Shown: positions 52,016 through 62,804, numbered from the stretch's first letter. The stretch is DNA of 64,000 bases from Bacillus sp. OV322 (GCF_900112495.1 NZ_FOMA01000004.1:310001-374000), one strand, 5' to 3'. The notes: generated by a model not told the origin, from the sequence alone. Program-made: numbers and translations.

Positions 52016-54646
52016 TTATTTAGCATCAAACCACGTCGGCCCGTATGCGTAATCTACCTTCAGCGGCACATCCAGCTCGATTGCCCGCTCCATTTCTTCA
52101 GGAACAATTTTAAGCAGTATGTCCAATTCTTCCCGGGGAGCTTCGAATATCAATTCATCGTGCACCTGGAGCAGCATTCTCGTTTGCAGCTTCTCCTGTT
52201 TAAGGCGGCCGCTCATATTGATCATGGCAAGCTTGATGATATCGGCTGCACTGCCCTGTATCGGCGTATTCATGGCCGTCCGCTCAGCAAAGCTTCTTAA
52301 GTTAAAGTTCCGGCTTGTTATTTCGGGGATATATCGCCGGCGCTGAAGCAGGGTGGTGACGTATCCAGCCTGCTTGGCATCTGCCACGCTTTCCTTCATA
52401 TATTCTTCCACTCCCGGAAAGCTTCTCAGATATTGCTCGATGAACTGTGCGGCTTCTTTTCTCGTGATGTTCAGGCTTTGCGATAATCCATAATCGCTTA
52501 TCCCATATACGATGCCAAAGTTGACTGCCTTTGCCTGCCTTCTCATATTGGAAGTCACTTCATCCTTCCCGACATGGAACACATCCATCGCAGTTTTTGT
52601 ATGGATATCCATATCACTCCGGAAGGCCTCAATAAGACCGGGATCATTCGCGATATGTGCCAGGACCCGCAGCTCAATCTGCGAATAATCCGCAGCGAAA
52701 ATGATCCAGTCCTTTTCTGAAGGAATAAAGGCCTGTCTGATTTTCCTGCCTTCTTCAAGGCGGATTGGAATGTTCTGCAGATTCGGGTCTGTCGAACTGA
52801 GCCGCCCTGTTTGTGTCAGCGCCTGATTAAAGCGTGTGTGCACTTTATCCGTTTTCCCGTCCGCCACTTTAAGGAGTCCCTCAATATACGTAGACTGAAG
52901 TTTGCCGAGCTGTCGGTAATGAAGAATTTCCCGGACTACTTCATGTTTTGATTCCAGCTTTTCCAGCACATCAGCAGAAGTGGAATACCCTGTTTTCGTT
53001 TTTTTGATCACAGGCAGTCCCAGTTTTTCGAATAAAATGACACCAAGCTGTTTCGGGGAATTAATATTAAACGCCACACCTGCGGCCAGGAAGATTTTCT
53101 CTTCAATGGCTTTTAAGCGGCCTGTCAATTCTTTGCCTGTCTCCCTCAGCCTGCCCACATCCACCTTGATTCCCTGAAACTCCATGTCAGCTAAAATAAG
53201 GGACAATGGCAATTCGAGCTCCGTCAGCAATTCATATTGGCTGTTTTGCTGCAGCGCATGGATCATTTTATCTTTTAGATCAATTATAGCTCTTGCTTTC
53301 CGGGCAATATGGACATGCAGTTCTTTTTCTTCTGGAATGGCCCTTTTTGCACCTTTTCCGTAAAATACTTCATCGGATTGCAGAGGACTTCCATTTTGCA
53401 CCTTCACTATGTCGGAGACACCATTTGCAGATTCAGATGGATTCAAGATATAGGAGGCAAGAAATAAATCAAAATCAATGCCCTTTAACTCAATGCCCTT
53501 CAATTTGAGGGAAACAACAGAACGTTTGGCATCATACACGGATTTTTTCTTCGTATCATCTTCAGCCCATTTTTTAAACGCATCAGAAGCAGCTGCAGTA
53601 TCTGCAGAAAAACTGAAATGGCTGGCTTCATTTGACATTGCCATACCGATAATTTCTCCGTGGAAATAGTTATCTTCAAGTATCTCAATATAAAGGGCAC
53701 TCTCTTCAGTCAGCATATCTTCTGTTATTTCCGTTACAGACACTGCATTGATTTCTTCCTGTTCCACTTCTTCGCCTGGGACTGCCGCGTCCATCTTATC
53801 AAGAAGTGTCTGAAACCCAAGGTCTTTATATAGGGCTATGACTTTCCCCGTATCCATTCCTTCATAGGCGGTATCCTCTAGTGTAATTTCTATCGGAGCT
53901 TCCCTGGTAATCGTAGCAAGCTCCTTGCTCAAGACGGCAAGATCTTTATGCTCCTCGATTTTTTCCTTCAGCTTGGCCCCGCTCACTTCATCAATGGACT
54001 GTATCAGGTTTTCCACCGTTTCAAACTGATGAAGCAGTTTAAGCGCTGTTTTTTCGCCTACACCCGGAATGCCCGGGATATTATCTGAAGAGTCTCCCAT
54101 AAGCCCTTTCATATCAACAATCTGGCTTGGAGTCAGCCCATACTTTTCTTTAATATGCGAGGGAGTATATTCTTCAATTTCAGTGATTCCCTTTTTCGTG
54201 ATATTTACAGTTGTCGTCTCTGAAGAAAGCTGTGTTAAATCCTTGTCCCCGGATATTACCTTCACCTCGTAGCCTTCTTGTTCGGCCTGAAGAGAAAGTG
54301 TCCCGATGATATCATCCGCCTCGTAGTTCTCGAGCTCATAGCGGGCTATCTTATAAGAATCAAGCAGCTCGCGGATCAGAGGGAACTGTTCGGACAGCTC
54401 AGGAGGCGTTTTCTGTCTGCCTCCCTTATACTCCTTATATGATGCATGCCTGAATGTGGTTTTTCCTGCATCAAACGCAACAAGCAAATGTGTCGGCTTT
54501 TCTTCTTGCAGTATCCGGTTGAGCATCATCGTAAAACCGTATATTGAATTTGTATGTATGCCTTTATCATTATTTAAAAGCGGCAATGCAAAAAAAGCAC
54601 GGTATGCTATGCTGTTTCCATCGATTAACACTAATTTTTTATCCAA
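52016..54646 (-). CDS. polA: DNA polymerase I
   Basis: It removes primers and fills gaps. The 876 residues contain a 5' nuclease domain (1-290; LIDGNSIAYRAFFALP, GLMGDSSDNIPGIPGVGEKTA), a 3'-5' exonuclease-like domain without the D-x-E metal motif (LYIEILEDN), so probably inactive as in other Bacillus PolA, and the polymerase domain (DYSQIELRVLAH, QAKAVNFGIVYGIS, QVHDELIFEAP). The start is TTG (54646-54644) with AGGAGGG upstream. Confidence 0.97.
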   Translation of the reverse strand: MDKKLVLIDGNSIAYRAFFALPLLNNDKGIHTNSIYGFTMMLNRILQEEKPTHLLVAFDAGKTTFRHASYKEYKGGRQKTPPELSEQFPLIRELLDSYKIARYELENYEADDIIGTLSLQAEQEGYEVKVISGDKDLTQLSSETTTVNITKKGITEIEEYTPSHIKEKYGLTPSQIVDMKGLMGDSSDNIPGIPGVGEKTALKLLHQFETVENLIQSIDEVSGAKLKEKIEEHKDLAVLSKELATITREAPIEITLEDTAYEGMDTGKVIALYKDLGFQTLLDKMDAAVPGEEVEQEEINAVSVTEITEDMLTEESALYIEILEDNYFHGEIIGMAMSNEASHFSFSADTAAASDAFKKWAEDDTKKKSVYDAKRSVVSLKLKGIELKGIDFDLFLASYILNPSESANGVSDIVKVQNGSPLQSDEVFYGKGAKRAIPEEKELHVHIARKARAIIDLKDKMIHALQQNSQYELLTELELPLSLILADMEFQGIKVDVGRLRETGKELTGRLKAIEEKIFLAAGVAFNINSPKQLGVILFEKLGLPVIKKTKTGYSTSADVLEKLESKHEVVREILHYRQLGKLQSTYIEGLLKVADGKTDKVHTRFNQALTQTGRLSSTDPNLQNIPIRLEEGRKIRQAFIPSEKDWIIFAADYSQIELRVLAHIANDPGLIEAFRSDMDIHTKTAMDVFHVGKDEVTSNMRRQAKAVNFGIVYGISDYGLSQSLNITRKEAAQFIEQYLRSFPGVEEYMKESVADAKQAGYVTTLLQRRRYIPEITSRNFNLRSFAERTAMNTPIQGSAADIIKLAMINMSGRLKQEKLQTRMLLQVHDELIFEAPREELDILLKIVPEEMERAIELDVPLKVDYAYGPTWFDAK

Positions 54647-54800
54647 ATCCGCACCCTCCTAGTTAACAGCCATAACGCATTTTAAAAAAAGTCCCAAACA
54701 GTAAAAGCCGTTATATTCTTTCCTATATTCTAACACGAGAATAATAGGAAAGAAAAATAACGGCACAGCAGAAGCACAAGGCTTCTCCTTATTTATTTTT

Positions 54801-55015
54801 AAGGCTGTTTTCTGAAACAAGGTGGTTGATTTCTGCTCCAGGATGCTCGCTTTCCGCGGGGCAGGCGGTGAGCCTCCTCGGCTGCGCCTGCTTAGGTCTC
54901 ACCTTCCCGCAAATCCCGCAGGAGTCTCGCACCTTACGCTACAATCAACCTGACTTAACAATGGGATTGCCACACATAACAAATTAAAAAAACAACAATC
55001 TTTAAGAAATGAGCC
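54801..55015 (+). repeat. Family A repeat, copy 9
   Basis: AAGGCTGTTTTCTGAAACAAGG at the left (a short deletion in the head) and TTTAAGAAATGAGCC at the right. It lies upstream of polA. The central palindromes are intact. Confidence 0.85.
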
Positions 55016-55105
55016 ATTTTTAAAGATGTCCGGATGTATACCATTACTTTCTGTGTTAAAGATTTTTATACGTGAACTGTTACTTAACCGGATTGATAAT
55101 TGATT

Positions 55106-55143
55106 GGAAAAAGCAAGGACGGGGTCTTGTCCCTGCTTTTTCC
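55106..55143 (-). terminator. phoPR terminator
   Basis: GGAAAAAGCA-GGAC pairs with GTCC-TGCTTTTTCC around a GC-rich loop. It is symmetrical and lies about 110 bp after the phoR stop; the rest of that gap shows nothing. Confidence 0.65.
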
Positions 55144-55253
55144 GGCTCCTTGGATGAAGGGGTTTTCAATAGTAATTGTAGTACTTTTTTATTAAGAAAG
55201 ATTAGCTGTATTGTAAAGTACTTGTAAATTCCCATTCATCCGCCAAAGGCCTT

Positions 55254-57026
55254 TCATATCAATCGTTTTCTTAATGTCACAGTGAAAGCTGTACCTTCGC
55301 CAAGTTCGCTTTGCACACTGATTTTTCCTTTATGGACTTCCACGATATGCTTTACAATTGCAAGCCCAAGACCAGTACCGCCGGAATTCCGGCTCCTTGC
55401 CCGATCGACACGGTAAAACCGTTCGAAAATTCTTGGAAGCTCATCCTTTTCGATTCCGATTCCATTATCCCTGACTGTCACATGAACCGAATCAGCTGAT
55501 TCACTGAGATCGACGCTTATCTTTCCTCCGGCCGCTGTATAGTTTAAGCCATTTGTAATCAGATTTATGAAAATTTGCTTTACTCTATGGGAATCCCCTT
55601 CAATAGCCGCCGGTTTATCAGGCATGTTCAGTTCAAGGGAGATATTTTTCTCTGCAGCCTTGAAGTGAAGGATATCACATGTCTCTTTTAAAATAACAGA
55701 CAGATCAAAGGATTGAATATCCAGGACAAATTCCTGCTGCTCCATTTTCGATAAATCCAGCAGCTCCTTGATAAGAGCCTGCAGCCGGTCGCTTTCCTTA
55801 AGGATAATCGTCAGGAAATTCTGCAGCGCTTCTTTATCCTCCAGGGCCCCGTCCAGCAATGTTTCTGAAAACCCCTTTATCGAGGTGATCGGTGTTTTCA
55901 GCTCATGGGAAACATTGGCAACAAAGTCCTTGCGCATCTGTTCAAGCTTCTTAAGCTCAGTAATGTCATGAAAAACTACCAAAATCCCTTTCCATTCATC
56001 GTTATTGCCAATGATGGGTGCCCCGTACACTTCAAAGTTCTTTCTTTCAAGCATCAATGGAATGTGGAGCTGCCTCTTGATGCTCTTCTCCGTAATGAAA
56101 ATTTCTTCAATGAGCGCAATGATTTCTTTATGCTGGACAACTTCATAGTAAACACGGAAAAGAAAGGACGATGATTCAACCTGGAACAATTCTTTATATT
56201 CCCTGTTTATCAGGGTGATGTACCCTTTATTGTCAATCAGAAGGACGCCGCTGCCGATGTTTTCAATCAATGTTTCCAGCCGGTCCTGGTGCATTTCCCT
56301 CGCTATCTCCATTTCCTGGAGATTTCGCGCAAGGATATTCAACGATGTGCTCAGCATTCCTGTTTCATCTGAATGCTCTTCATATGTACGAGCCCGGTAA
56401 TTTCCCTTCGCCAGTTCAATCGCCGTGCTTGTGGCCGCTTCTATCGGTTTAGTATAACGGGAAGCGATTTTGGCTCCAAGCATAATAATAATAATAAGTG
56501 AAGCACCGAGGCTCGCTGAGAGAATCTGCCACATCGATCTGTTGACCTTCTTAATGGCTTCAATCTCATTGCTTAAAACTGCATAGCCTTCTATCTTATC
56601 GTCTCTTTTAATGGCTTTCCAATAATAATGCAGATCCTTTTCGCCTTCCACCGTTTCGAACCCTTCGCCCCTATCACTGCCTTCCTTATGGGCAATGCTT
56701 GTCAAAAGAGCCTCATGCCTTGCTGGATTTGTTTTCCGGTTTGCATTGCTGTCAAAAAGGATGCTTCCAGTTTCAGAAATGATCGTGAAATTGGAATCAA
56801 GCAATGATTTTAGGTCATTTGTTTTTTGCAAGGCCAGAAACGAAGTAATTCCGCCGTTTTGTTCGATATAATTGGAAATGAAAACTGTTTCCTTCTGAAT
56901 GCGTTCATTAAAGGTATTCACATAATAGCTTTTAAACAACTGGCCCAAGAGCAGGCCCGCTGCAATCAGGACAATCATGATTAAAGTAATTAAGGCAAAC
57001 AAAAGCCTTGTCCTGAATTTATTCAT
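55254..57026 (-). CDS. phoR: Phosphate-starvation sensor histidine kinase PhoR
   Basis: The membrane sensor of the Pho two-component system. The 590 residues have two membrane helices flanking an extracellular domain (about 8-165), HAMP, PAS (about 235-345), HisKA with the phospho-acceptor in NVSHELKTPITSI, and the ATPase with DNGIGIEKDELPRIFERFYRVD and GGTGLGLAIVKH. Its ATG overlaps the phoP stop by 4 bp (ATGA). Confidence 0.95.
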   Translation of the reverse strand: MNKFRTRLLFALITLIMIVLIAAGLLLGQLFKSYYVNTFNERIQKETVFISNYIEQNGGITSFLALQKTNDLKSLLDSNFTIISETGSILFDSNANRKTNPARHEALLTSIAHKEGSDRGEGFETVEGEKDLHYYWKAIKRDDKIEGYAVLSNEIEAIKKVNRSMWQILSASLGASLIIIIMLGAKIASRYTKPIEAATSTAIELAKGNYRARTYEEHSDETGMLSTSLNILARNLQEMEIAREMHQDRLETLIENIGSGVLLIDNKGYITLINREYKELFQVESSSFLFRVYYEVVQHKEIIALIEEIFITEKSIKRQLHIPLMLERKNFEVYGAPIIGNNDEWKGILVVFHDITELKKLEQMRKDFVANVSHELKTPITSIKGFSETLLDGALEDKEALQNFLTIILKESDRLQALIKELLDLSKMEQQEFVLDIQSFDLSVILKETCDILHFKAAEKNISLELNMPDKPAAIEGDSHRVKQIFINLITNGLNYTAAGGKISVDLSESADSVHVTVRDNGIGIEKDELPRIFERFYRVDRARSRNSGGTGLGLAIVKHIVEVHKGKISVQSELGEGTAFTVTLRKRLI

Positions 57027-57739
57027 TCGTCTTTAGGCTCCTCCAGTTTATAGCCCAGTCCGCGAATGGTTTTAATATATAAAGGTTTCTTTGAATTACT
57101 TTCAATTTTCTCCCGGAGATGGCTGATATGCACATCAACAATCCGAGTGTCCCCTGCAAAATCATAGTTCCAGACCGCGCTAAGCAGCTGATCCCGGGTG
57201 AGCACTCTTCCTTTATGCTTAGCCAGGTACATCAGCAATTCAAACTCCTTAGGAGTCAGCTCAAGCAGATTTCCTTCAAAAAATGCTTCATAGCGTTCAG
57301 GATATATTTTTAAACCGCCGAGTTTAATGAGCTCATCATCACTGTTATCTTCTTCGGCTTTTTCAGGCTGAAACTGCGACCGCCTCAAAATGGCTTTTAT
57401 CCTTGCTACGACTTCACGCGGGCTGAAAGGCTTTGTCATATAATCATCAGCGCCAAGCTCTAGGCCAAGCACTTTATCAAATTCATCATCTTTTGCTGTA
57501 AGCATCAAAATTGGAGTCATGACTTTTTGCTGCCGCAGCTGCTTGCAAACTTCTATTCCATCAAGCTTCGGCAGCATCAAATCAAGTACAATCAGATCCG
57601 GCTTCTCTTCAATGGCAAGCTTCAGGCCTTCTTCTCCGTCAATCGCTGTGACCACTGAATATCCTGCCTGCTCCAGATTGTATTGCAGCAGAGTCAATAT
57701 TGATTTTTCATCATCTACTACGAGAATTTTCTTTATCAT
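57023..57739 (-). CDS. phoP: Phosphate response regulator PhoP
   Basis: An OmpR-type regulator that controls phosphate uptake and cell-wall teichoic/teichuronic acid genes. The 238 residues have a receiver domain with D53 (VLDLMLPKLDG) and a winged-helix DNA-binding domain (ELTPKEFELLMYLAKHKGRVLTRDQLL). The ATG at 57739 has AGGAGG 5 nt upstream; the longer upstream frame lacks such a site. A TATAAT at 57803-57798 is a promoter candidate. Confidence 0.96.
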   Translation of the reverse strand: MIKKILVVDDEKSILTLLQYNLEQAGYSVVTAIDGEEGLKLAIEEKPDLIVLDLMLPKLDGIEVCKQLRQQKVMTPILMLTAKDDEFDKVLGLELGADDYMTKPFSPREVVARIKAILRRSQFQPEKAEEDNSDDELIKLGGLKIYPERYEAFFEGNLLELTPKEFELLMYLAKHKGRVLTRDQLLSAVWNYDFAGDTRIVDVHISHLREKIESNSKKPLYIKTIRGLGYKLEEPKDE

Positions 57740-57873
57740 GTCATCCTCCTGAGTATGTATTACCCCTGCCCAAGTTTTGAGCCTATCATCCACCTTCATT
57801 ATAAAGAAAAAAACCGAGAAGGAAAACGCTAATTTAGCATATCCATATTTTCTTTGCCCTATTATGAAAACAA

Positions 57874-58105
57874 AAGGCTATTTTTGTTAAGTTTGCTGTT
57901 TTTTAATAAGTTCTACGAGGCAACACCATTGTTAAGCCAGGTTGATTGGAGTGTAAGGTGCGAGACTCCTGCGGGATGAGCGGGACAGGTGAGACCCCGC
58001 AGGCGCAGCAGAGGAGGCTCACCGCCCGCCCCGCGGAAAGCGAGCATCCTGGAGCAGAAATCAACCATCTTGTTCCATAGCAACAAAGTTTATGAAAACA
58101 GCCTT
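57874..58105 (-). repeat. Family A repeat, full copy 10
   Basis: Reverse orientation: AAGGCTATTTTTGTTAAG at the left and TTTATGAAAACAGCCTT at the right. It lies about 70 bp upstream of the phoP promoter candidate. Confidence 0.85.
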
Positions 58106-58121
58106 AAAAAAGAGCCAAATA

Positions 58122-58155
58122 AAAAAAAACCAGCTTCCTTAAATAAGGGAGCCGG
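58122..58155 (-). terminator. mdh terminator
   Basis: CCGGCTCCCTT pairs with AAGGAAGCTGG around a short AT loop; on the minus strand a run of nine T follows. It lies about 65 bp after the mdh stop. Confidence 0.88.
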
Positions 58156-58221
58156 CCTTGAAGATAGATGCCTTTTTGAAAAGCAGCTTTACATGAACAA
58201 TGTCTCTTTATCCATTAAATC

Positions 58222-59163
58222 CTATTCATTTAATACCTTCATGACACTTTTAACAGAATCCGCTGATTTAGAAAGAGCTGTTTTTTCTTCTTCTGTTAAT
58301 TCAAGTTCAATGATTTTTTCAATTCCGCCGGCACCGATGATTGTCGGTACACCAAGATAGATTCCATCAAAGCCATATTCACCTTCAAGGAAGGCAATGG
58401 TCGGAAGAATGCGGCGCTGATCCTTCAAAATGGCTTCAGCCATTTCCACAAGAGCTGCAGCAGGAGCATAATAAGCGCTGCCGTTTCCTAGTAGATTAAC
58501 AATCTCTCCCCCGCCGGTTCGTGTTCTTGCAACAATGGCATCAAGACGCTCTTTCGAAATTAGTGTTTCAAGCGGAATTCCCCCAGCATATGAATAGCGC
58601 ACTAATGGAACCATGTCATCTCCATGGCCTCCAAGCACGAATCCCGTAACATCCTTAATTGAAATATTTAATTCCTGTGAAATGAATGTGCGGAAACGGG
58701 CAGTATCCAAAACTCCCGATTGGCCGATAACACGGTTTTTCGGGAAGCCGGATTCTTTGTAAACTGTGTATGTCATGGCATCTACCGGGTTAGTCAAAAC
58801 GATGATTGTTGTGTTTGGAGAATGCTTAACAATATCCCGGGTCACCGATTTCATGATTTTTTGGTTTGTCTGAACCAAATCATCACGGCTCATGCCTGGT
58901 TTGCGGGCAATGCCCGCTGTAATAATGACGATATCGGAATCTGCTGTATCTTCATAGCTTGATGTGCCTGTAATATTTGCATCAAAGCCTTGGACCGGAC
59001 TTGCTTCAAGCATATCGAGCGCTTTCCCTTTTGTTGGGTTTTCCATCTGTGGAACGTCAACAAGAACTACATCACCGAGTTCTTTTTGAGCGAGTAAAAA
59101 TGCAGTTGTCGCACCAGTGAACCCGCCGCCGATTACAGATATTTTTTTTCGGGCATTAGTCAT
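58222..59163 (-). CDS. mdh: Malate dehydrogenase
   Basis: TCA-cycle oxidation of malate to oxaloacetate. The 313-residue LDH-like enzyme has the NAD motif [20 protein letters not shown] and the catalytic His in [10 protein letters not shown]. Translation starts at ATG 59163, 5-6 nt after AAGGAGG; the frame open upstream is non-coding. It is the last gene of citZ-icd-mdh. Confidence 0.97.
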   Translation of the reverse strand: MTNARKKISVIGGGFTGATTAFLLAQKELGDVVLVDVPQMENPTKGKALDMLEASPVQGFDANITGTSSYEDTADSDIVIITAGIARKPGMSRDDLVQTNQKIMKSVTRDIVKHSPNTTIIVLTNPVDAMTYTVYKESGFPKNRVIGQSGVLDTARFRTFISQELNISIKDVTGFVLGGHGDDMVPLVRYSYAGGIPLETLISKERLDAIVARTRTGGGEIVNLLGNGSAYYAPAAALVEMAEAILKDQRRILPTIAFLEGEYGFDGIYLGVPTIIGAGGIEKIIELELTEEEKTALSKSADSVKSVMKVLNE

Positions 59164-59227
59164 GGCATTTCCTCCTTGAATTATGTAGTTATCCGATACA
59201 TGCATTTTTAGGGCTAACGAAAATATA

Positions 59228-59276
59228 AGCTTCTAGGGGACAGAACCATTGTAATGCATCCTGTCCCCTAGAAGCT
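59228..59276. repeat. Perfect 16-bp-stem hairpin between icd and mdh
   Basis: AGCTTCTAGGGGACAG (59228-59243) and its exact complement (59261-59276) flank a 17-nt loop. On the minus strand the following bases are TATATTTTC, a poor T-run, so partial termination or an mRNA stability role is likely rather than a full stop. Confidence 0.8.
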
Positions 59277-59290
59277 ATTAGATTATAATA

Positions 59291-60559
59291 TTAAAGATTT
59301 TTGATAAGCTCGTCTGCAAACTCAGAGCATTTAACTTCAGTCGCGCCGTCCATAAGACGTGCAAAGTCATAAGTTACAACTTTTGATTCAATCGTTTTTT
59401 CAACAGAAGCTGTAATTAGATTCGCAGCCTCATTCCATCCAAGGTGCTCAAGAAGCAATACGCCTGAAAGAAGGACAGATGAAGGATTTACCTTATCTTG
59501 TCCGGCATATTTAGGAGCTGTACCATGAGTAGCTTCGAAAATGGCATGCCCTGTTTCATAGTTAATGTTCGCTCCCGGTGCAATACCGATGCCGCCAACC
59601 TGTGCTGCAAGTGCATCTGAAATGTAGTCGCCATTTAAGTTCATTGTTGCAACAACATCGAATTCTTTCGGGCGTGTAAGGATTTGCTGAAGGAAGATAT
59701 CCGCAATGGAATCCTTGATGATGATCTTGCCTTCCGCTTCAGCAGCAGACTGAGCCTTGTTGGCTGCATCTGTTCCTTCAGCTTCTTTGATCTTGTCATA
59801 CTGGTTCCACGTAAATACTTTATCTCCAAATTCCTTTTCCGCTAATTCATAACCCCAGTTTTTAAAGGCACCCTCTGTAAATTTCATGATATTGCCCTTA
59901 TGTACAAGTGTTACAGATTTGCGGTTTTCTTTAATTGCATAATTGATGGCAGCGCGCACCAGGCGGGAAGTGCCTTCTTCAGAAACCGGCTTGATTCCGA
60001 TGCCTGATGTTTCAGGGAAGCGGATTTTATTTACGCCAAGTTCGTTTTGAAGGAAAGAAATCAGTTTCTTCACTTCATCAGAGCCTTTCGCATATTCAAT
60101 TCCAGCATAGATATCCTCAGTGTTTTCGCGGAAGATAACCATATCAGTATCTTCAGGACGCTTAACAGGTGAAGGGACACCCTGGAAATAGCGAACCGGG
60201 CGCAAGCAGACAAATAGGTCAAGCTCTTGGCGCAAAGCTACATTCAATGAGCGGATTCCGCCGCCGATTGGTGTAGTAAGAGGCCCTTTGATTGCGATGA
60301 AATACTCGCGGATCACTTCAAGAGTTTCTTCAGGAAGCCATTCTCCTGTCTTGTCAAAAGCTTTTTGTCCTGCAAGCACTTCTTTCCAGACAATGCTTTT
60401 TTCACCGTTATATGCTTTATTAACTGCCGCTTCTAAAACGCGGGAAGCCGCTGCCCAGATATCAGGGCCGATTCCGTCGCCTTCAATAAATGGAATTACC
60501 GGATTATTAGGGACATTTAACGTACCATTTTCAACTGTGATTTTTTCACCTTGTGTCAT
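59291..60559 (-). CDS. icd: NADP-dependent isocitrate dehydrogenase
   Basis: Oxidative decarboxylation of isocitrate to 2-oxoglutarate. The 422 residues show [22 protein letters not shown] (substrate serine loop), [30 protein letters not shown] and [13 protein letters not shown] start with GGAGG upstream. It lies between citZ and mdh. Confidence 0.97.
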   Translation of the reverse strand: MTQGEKITVENGTLNVPNNPVIPFIEGDGIGPDIWAAASRVLEAAVNKAYNGEKSIVWKEVLAGQKAFDKTGEWLPEETLEVIREYFIAIKGPLTTPIGGGIRSLNVALRQELDLFVCLRPVRYFQGVPSPVKRPEDTDMVIFRENTEDIYAGIEYAKGSDEVKKLISFLQNELGVNKIRFPETSGIGIKPVSEEGTSRLVRAAINYAIKENRKSVTLVHKGNIMKFTEGAFKNWGYELAEKEFGDKVFTWNQYDKIKEAEGTDAANKAQSAAEAEGKIIIKDSIADIFLQQILTRPKEFDVVATMNLNGDYISDALAAQVGGIGIAPGANINYETGHAIFEATHGTAPKYAGQDKVNPSSVLLSGVLLLEHLGWNEAANLITASVEKTIESKVVTYDFARLMDGATEVKCSEFADELIKNL

Positions 60560-60683
60560 GTCAATTCCTCCGTTTCAGATATCAAGGGCTGCAGGCTGTC
60601 CTTACAGGAAGGCCTTTGGCCCTTTTTCTTACACCTTTAAATTTACTACATAAATGGTTAATTAAAAAAGAAAAAGTTTGTGA

Positions 60684-61799
60684 TTATCTTTTTTCTACTG
60701 GCACATATTTTTGCATTCCAGGCCCTGTATACTCAGCACGCGGGCGGATCAGGCGGTTGTTTGAATATTGCTCAAGGATATGTGCAATCCAGCCGGATGT
60801 GCGGCTTACAGCAAAGATCGGCGTGAACAGGTCATGATCGATTCCCAGGCTGTGGTAAACAGATGCTGAATAGAAATCGACATTCGGAGGAAGATTTTTC
60901 TGAGATGTCACGATATCCTCAATCTTGACGCTCATTTCATAATACTCCGGCTGTCCTGTGATTTCAGTCAGCTTTTGGGACATTTCTTTAAGGTGCTTGG
61001 CACGCGGATCTCCTTTGCGGTATACCCTGTGTCCAAAGCCCATGATTTTTTCTTTGTTTGCCAGTTTTTCGTTTATAACGGATTCTACACGGCCGACAGA
61101 ACCGATTTCTGTAAGCATCTTCATAACTGCTTCATTCGCTCCTCCGTGCAATGGGCCTTTAAGGGCGCCGATGGCAGCAGTGACTCCGGAGTAAATATCA
61201 GATAAAGTCGCTACACAAACGCGTGCAGTGAATGTAGAAGCATTTAATTCATGGTCGGCATGAAGGACCAATGCCTTATTGAAAGCTGTTTCCTCAATAT
61301 CGGAAGGCTCTTTTCCGCTTAGCATATATAGGAAGTTGGCAGCAAAGCTAAGGTCGGTACGCGGCGCGACAGGCTCCTGGCCCTTGCGGATACGTGCGAA
61401 AGCTGTAACCAGTGAAGGAATTTTAGCCTGTATGCGAATGGCTTTGCGGTAGTTTGCTTCATCGGTCATGGCGTCCGCTTCATCGTCATAGAGAGCTAAA
61501 CTTGAGATTGCCGTGCGAAGTGCTGCCATTGGGTGAACTTTATCGATTGGAAATGTTTTGAATTGGTTTAGAACTTCTTCAGGAAGGCTGGCATTTTCTG
61601 CAAGCTGCTTTGTCAGTTCTTCCAATTGGCTCTTAGTAGGCAGGATGCCATGCCAAAGTAAATAAATGACTTCCTCAAAAGTCGCATTATCTGCCAGATC
61701 GTCAATGTCATACCCCGAGTATGTTAACGTATCATCAATGATGGAACTGATTGCGGAAGTTGTAGCCACAATCCCTTCTAGACCCTTTGTTGCTGTCAT
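60684..61799 (-). CDS. citZ: Citrate synthase II
   Basis: Condenses oxaloacetate and acetyl-CoA; the main TCA citrate synthase in bacilli. The 371 residues show LHADHELNASTF, GFGHRVYRKGDPRA (catalytic His) and PNVDFYSASVYHSLG (catalytic Asp). First gene of citZ-icd-mdh. The ATG follows AAAGGAGAGG. A partial cre-like site lies at 61855-61868. Confidence 0.97.
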   Translation of the reverse strand: MTATKGLEGIVATTSAISSIIDDTLTYSGYDIDDLADNATFEEVIYLLWHGILPTKSQLEELTKQLAENASLPEEVLNQFKTFPIDKVHPMAALRTAISSLALYDDEADAMTDEANYRKAIRIQAKIPSLVTAFARIRKGQEPVAPRTDLSFAANFLYMLSGKEPSDIEETAFNKALVLHADHELNASTFTARVCVATLSDIYSGVTAAIGALKGPLHGGANEAVMKMLTEIGSVGRVESVINEKLANKEKIMGFGHRVYRKGDPRAKHLKEMSQKLTEITGQPEYYEMSVKIEDIVTSQKNLPPNVDFYSASVYHSLGIDHDLFTPIFAVSRTSGWIAHILEQYSNNRLIRPRAEYTGPGMQKYVPVEKR

Positions 61800-61854
61800 A
61801 CAAAACCTCTCCTTTTCATGAGTATTCCCCTATGCTCATAACGTTTACGTATAA

Positions 61855-61868
61855 ATACAGCGCTTCCA
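61855..61868 (-). promoter_or_regulatory. Weak cre-like site upstream of citZ
   Basis: On the minus strand TGGAAGCGCTGTAT matches the CcpA consensus TGNAANCGNWNNCA except at the last two positions. CcpA and CcpC control citZ in B. subtilis. The rest of the 545-bp citZ-ytwI gap is AT-rich, with a ytwI terminator at its far end and no convincing gene. Confidence 0.3.
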
Positions 61869-62287
61869 AGAAGGTTTAATAACTATTGCTATGTACTGTT
61901 CTGGGGAATTAAGACCTTCTGGCATGAAAGCGCGCAAAGTGAAGGCGCATTCATTTTTTGTAAAAAACCAGAATGCAAAACACTTAAACTCTCATTTATT
62001 TAATACCCTAGAAACATAGCATTAAAACTTTCCATCGAGCGCTTGCTCAATAACTATACATTCCTGAAAAACCAGGTTTTCAGCGCAGTTCGGATACCTG
62101 CTTCCATGTAATCGTTATGGGACTGTTACATGAACATTATAAACAATATTAAGAACTTTGGAAATGAAAAGAATATAAAATGTGAAAAAATTATTATTTT
62201 ATTAGAAAAATACAAACAAAGAATTTCAGCCGATTTTTGTATAATGATAAAAAATCGTGATAATCCAGATAAAACATGCTTGAAACA

Positions 62288-62321
62288 GAGAAAAAAGGAT
62301 TGGCCGCTTTCCTTTTTTCTC
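62288..62321 (-). terminator. ytwI terminator
   Basis: GAGAAAAAAGGA pairs with TCCTTTTTTCTC around a 10-nt loop, 24 bp after the ytwI stop. The T-run forms part of the stem. Confidence 0.75.
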
Positions 62322-62345
62322 CGTTTTATTTATTTTCCTTGCTTG

Positions 62346-62804
62346 TTATTTAACAACGCTGAAGATTTGCATGAAAATATAAGCAATGCCGGCACCGATC
62401 AGCGGCCCGACAGCCACTCCCCTGAACAGGGCAACCGCGAGAATCGTACCAAAAGCAAGTGCTACTGTAATCTGCGGATCAGTTGATAAAAGCGTAAGGC
62501 CATTTTTAGCGATTAATGCCACCGCTATCCCGGATGCAAGTGCAATCCAGGCATATGGCGACTTGACTGCATCTGACAATTCCTTAAACCCGATTGCGCC
62601 GCTCGCTATCGGGACAAGCACAGCTATCGTGATAACAGTTACACCTAAATTGATTCCCTTCGACGCCAGGTATGGAAAGACTTTCACTGAAAGTCCCGTG
62701 AACTTGATCAGCAGCAGAAAACCAGCAGCAAACATCAGCGACGTGTTCTTGGCAATCAGTCCTATAATTCCAAGCAAAAGCAAAAACAGGATGGGTCCAT
62801 TCAT
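62346..62804 (-). CDS. ytwI: DUF441 membrane protein YtwI
   Basis: A 152-residue integral membrane protein with about four hydrophobic helices and many Gly/Ala residues (LLGIIGLIAKNTSLMFAAGFLL, YLASKGINLGVTVITIAVLVPIASG). DUF441; function unknown. It sits beside citZ, as in B. subtilis. The ATG follows AAAGGAGG. Confidence 0.88.
   Translation of the reverse strand: MNGPILFLLLLGIIGLIAKNTSLMFAAGFLLLIKFTGLSVKVFPYLASKGINLGVTVITIAVLVPIASGAIGFKELSDAVKSPYAWIALASGIAVALIAKNGLTLLSTDPQITVALAFGTILAVALFRGVAVGPLIGAGIAYIFMQIFSVVK

Noticed and set aside
59228..59276. Plain intrinsic terminator between icd and mdh
   Set aside because: The following bases are TATATTTTC, too weak for confident termination, so it is listed as a hairpin repeat instead.
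62130..62486. Possible 118-residue plus-strand protein opposite ytwI
   Set aside because: It has no ribosome site, odd composition, and its second half is antisense to the well-supported ytwI and its terminator.
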